Below are positions 6,691 through 10,804 of a DNA stretch of 10,804 nt, in pieces. The stretch is from Methylococcaceae bacterium (lineage in GTDB: Bacteria; Pseudomonadota; Gammaproteobacteria; Methylococcales; Methylomonadaceae): NCBI GenBank assembly GCA_030618325.1, contig JAUXDP010000092.1:1-10804 (forward strand). The letters are read 5' to 3'. The notes beneath the pieces were generated by a model. It ran no database searches and was not told the origin of the DNA. It worked only from the letters and a program-made list of their open reading frames with translations. Both the position numbers and the translations under genes were made by a program. Position 1 is the stretch's first letter; every line of letters begins with the position of its first letter.

Positions 6691-7321
6691 AACAGTTGAT
6701 TACACCGCCGCCAATCAACATGGCTCACTTTCAATGGAAAAACTACTGACCCAGAAAGAACAGGAACTGTATGCAGATAAGGCGTATGCAAGTGAAAAAC
6801 ACCATGACCTATTAACCGAAAAAGGCATTGTGGATCAACCTGCACAAGGCAATATTCTGGAAGCCCAAACGATTCAACTGACCTCAGAAAAAGGGAAAAA
6901 ATGTCCGATCCCCTTGCGTCGTATACGCTTCATCTACCGGGAAGATAAAAAAGAAATTGTTCTGATTTCCAATGATCTGACCAGTCCTGCCGAAGAGATC
7001 ATGGCGTTGTATAAGCAATGCTGGCAGATTGAATTATTTTTCAAATGGATTAAACAAAACCTGAAAATTAAACGGTTCTTGGGCACCTCTGAACACGCAG
7101 TTCACCTGCAAGTCTTAATTGCGATGATCGCCTACTTGTTGCTCAAGCTCGTTAATAATAGTCTGAGTACTCTGCAGGTTTCTTTTCAACAGCTAACCCG
7201 GCTCATTTCAGCTAATTTATTCCAGCGAAAGTCGGTAATTGAACTTATTGCCTCAACTCATCAGAAACGAAAACCGCTCAAAATCAGGCAGTTCGTACAG
7301 TCGGAGTTACAATTTGCTTAA
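6671..7321 (+). pseudogene. Chimeric transposase remnant (IS5-like segment joined to IS4-like C-terminus)
   Basis: The frame is open from 6671; the first ATG is at 6734, giving 195 codons. The first part (TVDYTAANQH, then ELYADKAYASEKHHDLLTEK) resembles the second-aspartate region of IS5-family DDE transposases. From about 6840 the protein changes to a type seen in IS4-family transposases: LRRIRF, ISNDLTSPAEEIMALYKQ, IELFFKWIKQNLKIKRFLGT. The IS4 signature Y-x2-R-x3-E-x6-K is readable at YKQCWQIELFFKWIK but the Arg is replaced by Cys (codon TGC at 7019-7021). The N-terminal half, including the first catalytic Asp, is missing. It is therefore not expected to encode an active transposase. The IS5/IS4 joint is inferred from family resemblance by eye. 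Confidence 0.7.
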
Positions 7322-7334
7322 CCGGACAGTAGTG
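7316..7334. mobile_element. Right end of the IS4-like element
   Basis: Immediately after the transposase stop, the reverse complement of 7316-7334 reads CACTACTGTCCGGTTAAGC. Its layout, CACT at the tip and TTAAG 14 bases in, resembles the ends of the 131-bp MITE (CACTGCC...TTAAG). No matching left end was found upstream, which agrees with loss of the 5' part of this insertion sequence. Confidence 0.5.
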
Positions 7335-7386
7335 GTTTAAAGTATTAAATACAAGCTCTTGACTGAATCACACAGTTAAAGAATTT

Positions 7387-7526
7387 GTAACTACTCAGCG
7401 TATTCATCTTTTGTCCCATTACGGCGTTATTTCCGTACTCGAATGGACACATATATCTATATGCTCACATTCTCCGTGCGAAAATGCCTTGTACCGGAAC
7501 AAAATATAAACACGCTGAGCAGTTAC
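7387..7526. mobile_element. 140-bp MITE-like element, palindromic end to end
   Basis: The ends are GTAACTACTCAGCGT (7387-7401) and its near-exact inverse ACGCTGAGCAGTTAC (7512-7526), 14 of 15 matching; similarity continues with interruptions to the exact centre, where CATATA-TC-TATATG lies at 7450-7463. By direct comparison 45 of 70 arm positions are complementary. It is flanked by AAGAATTT at 7379-7386 and 7527-7534, an 8-bp target duplication. Ends beginning GTAA together with 8-bp duplications are hallmarks of the IS66 family, so it may be mobilised by such a transposase; this is inference. It has no coding capacity and can fold into one long hairpin. Confidence 0.85.
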
Positions 7527-7534
7527 AAGAATTT

Positions 7535-7781
7535 TTGATAAATTTTGCCGGGGTAAAACTTACAATTTTAAAGCGCTGTGGAACCAGAATCTTGGGCTAT
7601 AATTTTGCCGATAACTGGTTTCTTTAGGATAATATGGAAACTGATTGTCATATGCATTGAGAAAACATACTTAATGTGATCTAATACCGGTGTTTTACGT
7701 CTTGGTGAATCTCATGTTTTTGAAATACACAACACGGGGTTGTTTTGCTGAAAACTTGTCTGGAGAACAGGCTTATTTATT
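7535..7781. other. Upstream region of nqrA
   Basis: Between the second MITE and nqrA. No gene is visible. It contains two -10-like hexamers, TATAAT at 7598-7603 without a good -35 and GATAAT at 7628-7633 with one, and a leader of about 140 nt in which no known riboswitch was recognised. Confidence 0.5.
7605..7633 (+). promoter_or_regulatory. Candidate promoter of the nqr operon
   Basis: TTGCCG (7605-7610, 4/6 to consensus) is followed by a 17-bp spacer and GATAAT (7628-7633, 5/6). Transcription would begin near 7640, about 140 nt before nqrA. It begins only 79 bp downstream of the second MITE, so the insertion may have replaced upstream control sequences. Confidence 0.4.
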
Positions 7782-9131
7782 ATGCAATTTAATATAAAAG
7801 AAGGTTTGGATATTCCCATTACGGGAGAGCCAGAGCAGAAAATTGGGGAAGGCAATAAGGTTAATTCAGTTGCTATTCTCGGGGTGGATTATGTTGGCAT
7901 GAAGCCAACCATGCGTATTAAGGAAGGAGATGGGGTGAAGCTTGGGCAGGTTCTTTTTGAGGACAAGAAAAACCCCGGCGTATTATTTACTGCTCCTGGC
8001 GCTGGTATAATAAGAACAATACATCGTGGTGCCAAACGGGCATTACAGTCTGTAGTGATAGATTTGAAAGGGACAGACCAGGAATCTTTTACTAAATACG
8101 GTGAATCAGAATTGTCGGGTTTAACTTCTGATAAGGTCAAAGAAAATTTGCTGGCTTCTGGTTTGTGGACAGTTTTACGCTCCAGACCTTACGGCAAAAT
8201 ACCATCGGTTGATAGCAAACCAAATTCAATTTTTGTTACCGCAATAGATACCAGCCCTTTAGCGGCAGATCCTGCAATAATAATTAAAGAACGCGCCAAC
8301 GATTTTCAAAATGGATTGTCAGTTATTTCTAGGTTGACTGAAGGCAAAGTCTATCTTTGTAAAGCAACCGGGGCTGATATATCGGCGGGAAATAGTGGGG
8401 CAGTCGTTGCGGAATTCTCAGGGCCTCATCCAGCAGGTCTTCCTAGCACACACATCCATAAACTTGACGCTGTCAATGCTGAGAAGTTCGTTTGGCATTT
8501 GGATTATCAGGCAGTAATGGCAATTGGCGCTTTGTTTACTACAGGAAAGCTAAATACTGAAAGAGTAGTGTCACTAGCAGGCCCTACAGTAAACAAGCCC
8601 AGATTAGTAAAAACCCGCGTTGGAGCAAACACCGATGATTTAGTTGCTGGTGAATTAGACGATGGTGAAAATCGAGTCATTTCCGGCTCTGTCCTTTACG
8701 GACGAAAAGCTGCTGATTGGGCCGCATATTTAGGCTGCTACAACAATCAAGTTTCGGCACTTAAAGAAGGTCGAGATCGAGAATTGTTTGGCTGGATAGT
8801 TGCGGGCAAAAATAAATATTCTGCGATGAATGTTTATACCTCAAGTGTAGATAAGAAATTTGGTCGAAAATTCCCTTTAACCACCGACAAGAATGGTAGT
8901 GATAGAGCTATTGTACCCGTCGGAGTTTATGAAACAGTCATGCCACTGGATATATTGCCAACGCCACTTTTGAAAGCTTTAGTGATTGGAGATACAGATC
9001 AGGCTCAACAACTGGGCTGTCTTGAGCTAAATGAAGAGGATGTTGCTCTGTTTACTTTTGTCGATCCAGGTAAGCATGATTTTGGTCCAGTATTAAGAGC
9101 AAATTTAACTAAAATTGAGAAGGAAGGATAA
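7782..9131 (+). CDS. nqrA: Na+-translocating NADH:quinone reductase subunit A
   Basis: A 449-residue protein, the normal NqrA length. NqrA is the peripheral, cofactor-poor subunit of Na+-NQR that contributes to quinone binding on the cytoplasmic side. Recognisable blocks: KEGLDIPITGEP (6-17), YVGMKPTM (37-44), GQVLFEDKKNPGVLFTAPG (55-73), SGLWTVLRSRP (126-136), FSGPHPAGLPSTHIH (212-226), LAGPTVNKPRLVKTRVGAN, GENRVISGSVL, and the C-terminal CLELNEEDVALFTFVDPGKHDFGPVL. These follow the Vibrio/Haemophilus protein closely along the whole length. The ATG at 7782 gives the family N-terminus. The ribosome binding site is poor: CAGG is 10 nt upstream and GGAG 16 nt upstream. The stop overlaps the nqrB start by one base. 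Confidence 0.98.
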   Translation: MQFNIKEGLDIPITGEPEQKIGEGNKVNSVAILGVDYVGMKPTMRIKEGDGVKLGQVLFEDKKNPGVLFTAPGAGIIRTIHRGAKRALQSVVIDLKGTDQESFTKYGESELSGLTSDKVKENLLASGLWTVLRSRPYGKIPSVDSKPNSIFVTAIDTSPLAADPAIIIKERANDFQNGLSVISRLTEGKVYLCKATGADISAGNSGAVVAEFSGPHPAGLPSTHIHKLDAVNAEKFVWHLDYQAVMAIGALFTTGKLNTERVVSLAGPTVNKPRLVKTRVGANTDDLVAGELDDGENRVISGSVLYGRKAADWAAYLGCYNNQVSALKEGRDRELFGWIVAGKNKYSAMNVYTSSVDKKFGRKFPLTTDKNGSDRAIVPVGVYETVMPLDILPTPLLKALVIGDTDQAQQLGCLELNEEDVALFTFVDPGKHDFGPVLRANLTKIEKEG

Positions 9132-10333
9132 TGTCGGCCAGAGATATTTTAGATAAGATAGAGCCGCATTTTACAAAAGGCGGGAAACTAGAAAAGTACT
9201 ATGGTCTATACGAGATGGTGGATACTTTTATCTATACTCCCGCAGATGTAACACGCGGAACAACACATGTTCGCGACGGGACAGACCTAAAGCGAACTAT
9301 GACTTTTGTTGTTATTGCCACTTTGTTCTGTGTTTTGATGGCAATGTACAATACGGGGTATCAGGCAAATTTCGCCATGGAAGCGATGGGCCTGGAACAA
9401 GCGAACAGTTGGCGTCATATAGTGATGTCGATTTTCGGTTATAACCCATCGAATCCAATCTCCAATTTCATTCATGGGGCTCTTTATTTCTTGCCAATAT
9501 ACATTGTTACACTTGCTGTGGGCGGTGTTTGGGAAGTTTTATTTGCTACTGTCCGTGGACACGAAGTTAATGAAGGGTTTTTGGTTTCTTCAATGTTGTT
9601 CGCATTAATTCTGCCCCCTGATATTCCTTTATGGCAGGTGGGGTTGGGGATTTCCTTTGGTATTGTTATTGGTAAGGAAGTTTTTGGTGGTACTGGGAAA
9701 AACTTTTTAAACCCTGCTTTGACAGGACGTGCTTTTTTGTTTTTTGCATATCCTGCTGCGATGTCTGGCGACTCCGTATGGGTCGGTGTTGATGGCTTTA
9801 CCGCTGCGACCCCGCTTGGCTTGGCTGCCGCTGGTGGCCTAGATGCTGTTTACGCTCAGGGATATGGCTGGTTTCAAACATTTTTTGGGTTTATGCCAGG
9901 ATCAATTGGTGAAACCTCTACTTTGGCAATCTTAATCGGTGCTGCATTCTTACTTTATACACGCATAGCTTCTTATAGAATTATGGGAGGAGTCATGGTG
10001 GGGATGATTGCCATGTCCGTAGTGTTTAATATCATCGGTAGTGATACCAATCCTATGTTTGCTCTTCCCTGGTATTGGCACTTGACACTTGGTGGTTTTG
10101 CCTTCGGTATGGTTTATATGGCAACAGATCCTGTAAGTGCTGCGATGACGAATAAAGGCCGGTGGGTTTTTGGTGCTTTAATTGGGGTGATGGTGGTTTT
10201 GATTCGCGTCGTCAATCCAGCTTTTCCGGAAGGCATGATGCTGTCAATTCTGTTTGCCAATATGTTTGCCCCTATCATTGATTATTTTGTCGTTCAGTCA
10301 AATATTAGAAGAAGGATTAAACGTCATGCCTAA
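9131..10333 (+). CDS. nqrB: Na+-translocating NADH:quinone reductase subunit B
   Basis: A 400-residue multi-pass inner-membrane subunit that carries covalent FMN and takes part in the sodium path. DGFTAATPLG at residues 221-230 is the flavinylation motif; Thr227 is the expected FMN attachment site by comparison with the (S/T)GAT-type motif in Vibrio NqrB. Other family blocks: GTTHVRDGTDLKRTM (43-57), the loop PSNPISNFIHGALYFLPIY (106-124), GGTGKNFLNPALTGRAFLFF (186-205), and ATDPVSAAMTNKGRW (331-345). Many hydrophobic segments span the rest. The ATG at 9131 overlaps the nqrA stop (TAATG) and is preceded by AGGAAGGA at 9121-9128, so translation is likely coupled. Confidence 0.98.
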   Translation: MSARDILDKIEPHFTKGGKLEKYYGLYEMVDTFIYTPADVTRGTTHVRDGTDLKRTMTFVVIATLFCVLMAMYNTGYQANFAMEAMGLEQANSWRHIVMSIFGYNPSNPISNFIHGALYFLPIYIVTLAVGGVWEVLFATVRGHEVNEGFLVSSMLFALILPPDIPLWQVGLGISFGIVIGKEVFGGTGKNFLNPALTGRAFLFFAYPAAMSGDSVWVGVDGFTAATPLGLAAAGGLDAVYAQGYGWFQTFFGFMPGSIGETSTLAILIGAAFLLYTRIASYRIMGGVMVGMIAMSVVFNIIGSDTNPMFALPWYWHLTLGGFAFGMVYMATDPVSAAMTNKGRWVFGALIGVMVVLIRVVNPAFPEGMMLSILFANMFAPIIDYFVVQSNIRRRIKRHA

Positions 10334-10804
10334 CGAAAACAAGAAGTCAAAGTATTGTGAAAAATTGGGGCCTTATTGTGAAAAATTTAAGCCTTACTAC
10401 AAAAAGTTTGAGGCTTATCGGGACAAAATTCTTGTTTTAAAAAACGATAGTCTTGAAAAAACAATAGCTGTTGCTCTTTCCTTATGTTTTGTTTGTGCCG
10501 TACTGGTTTCATTTGCGGCAGTTGCTTTAAGGCCATTACAAGTAGCTAACAAAGCCTTGGATATGAAAAAAAATATTCTCGATGTTGCCGGGTTGCTTGA
10601 TGAAAATACGGATGTCGATGAGGCTTTTGCAGAGCAGATTGAGACAAAACTGGTCGATATTGAGACCGGTGAATATGTTGAAGGTATTAATTTTGCTGAA
10701 TATGATCAACGAAAAGCGGCTAAAGATACGGCTCAAAATATAGTGATTCCTGTTAAGCAAGATATTGCAAGTATTAGAAAGAAAGCTAAAATAGCAAAAG
10801 TCTA
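10326..10804 (+). CDS. nqrC: Na+-translocating NADH:quinone reductase subunit C (partial, runs off the window)
   Basis: The first 159 codons are present; the C-terminal part, with the expected second covalent FMN threonine, lies outside. The ATG at 10326 overlaps the nqrB end by 8 bases and has AAGGA at 10312-10316, 9 nt upstream. Residues about 40-46 (NDSLEKT) correspond to the normal start of NqrC (NDSIKKT in Vibrio), so about 35 residues are added in front. A single membrane helix lies at about 46-68. It is followed by family sequence: LRPLQVANKALDMKKNIL, FAEQIETKLVDIETGEYVEG, AEYDQRKAAKD, and DIASIRKKAKIAKV. The extension holds four heptads beginning with Tyr, encoded by 21-bp repeats. 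NqrC normally anchors a periplasmic flavin domain, so the extension should face the cytoplasm. Confidence 0.95.
   Translation, partial: MPNENKKSKYCEKLGPYCEKFKPYYKKFEAYRDKILVLKNDSLEKTIAVALSLCFVCAVLVSFAAVALRPLQVANKALDMKKNILDVAGLLDENTDVDEAFAEQIETKLVDIETGEYVEGINFAEYDQRKAAKDTAQNIVIPVKQDIASIRKKAKIAKV
10353..10436 (+). repeat. Four degenerate 21-bp tandem repeats within nqrC
   Basis: Units start at 10353, 10374, 10395 and 10416. They encode YCEKLGP, YCEKFKP, YYKKFEA and YRDKILV. The first two are very similar in DNA (tattgtgaaaaatt shared) and the later two diverge, as expected of an old in-frame duplication. Confidence 0.7.

Noticed and set aside
7576..7603. TATAAT at 7598-7603 as the main nqr promoter
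   Set aside because: No -35-like hexamer at 16-18 bp and no extended -10; the pair at 7605-7633 fits better, although a weak promoter here cannot be excluded.

Overview
The window carries a conserved gammaproteobacterial gene set at both ends and a repeat-rich, partly decayed stretch in the middle. NqrA/NqrB/NqrC, AnmK and the M23 endopeptidase resemble gammaproteobacterial proteins. Moderate-to-low G+C, a divergent tyrS/M23 peptidase arrangement and two kinds of dispersed palindrome suggest something like a methanotroph of the Methylococcales. That last step is a tentative inference, because no lineage marker gene is present.

Layout. Positions 1-156 hold no identified gene. On the minus strand, 2786 to 157, an M23 peptidoglycan endopeptidase is followed by anmK (anhydro-MurNAc kinase), with a hairpin-bearing 221-bp gap between them. 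Divergently, tyrS (tyrosyl-tRNA synthetase) runs 3053-4249. From 4274 to 4507 lies a repeat made of three hairpins, the third split by a 131-bp MITE-like element with an 11-bp target duplication. A tRNA-Arg(CCU) with its own promoter follows at 4593-4669. About 800 bp with no recognisable gene precede an AT-rich putative glycosyltransferase (5479-6453). Immediately downstream is a broken frame that may once have been a polysaccharide flippase. Next come a perfect 44-bp palindrome (6647-6690), a chimeric transposase pseudogene joining an IS5-like segment to the 3' part of an IS4-like transposase (6671-7321), an IS end at about 7334, and a second MITE-like element (7387-7526). The second element is palindromic over its whole length and has an 8-bp target duplication. 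The window closes with nqrA, nqrB and a partial nqrC, the start of the operon for the Na+-translocating NADH:quinone reductase.

How the parts work together. The M23 peptidase opens the murein network and AnmK recycles the anhydro-MurNAc released by turnover, so the minus-strand pair is a cell-wall unit. tyrS and the tRNA gene are translation housekeeping. The nqr genes build a sodium-pumping respiratory complex in the inner membrane and are tightly packed: nqrA/nqrB overlap by 1 bp and nqrB/nqrC by 8 bp. The middle region (about 4.3-7.5 kb) looks like an accessory stretch next to a tRNA gene, shaped by repeated insertion and deletion.

No convincing new multi-gene system was found. The most unusual observations are the nested MITE in a palindrome, the full-length palindromic MITE upstream of nqrA, the perfect 44-bp palindrome, the chimeric transposase remnant, and an N-terminal heptad-repeat extension on NqrC.
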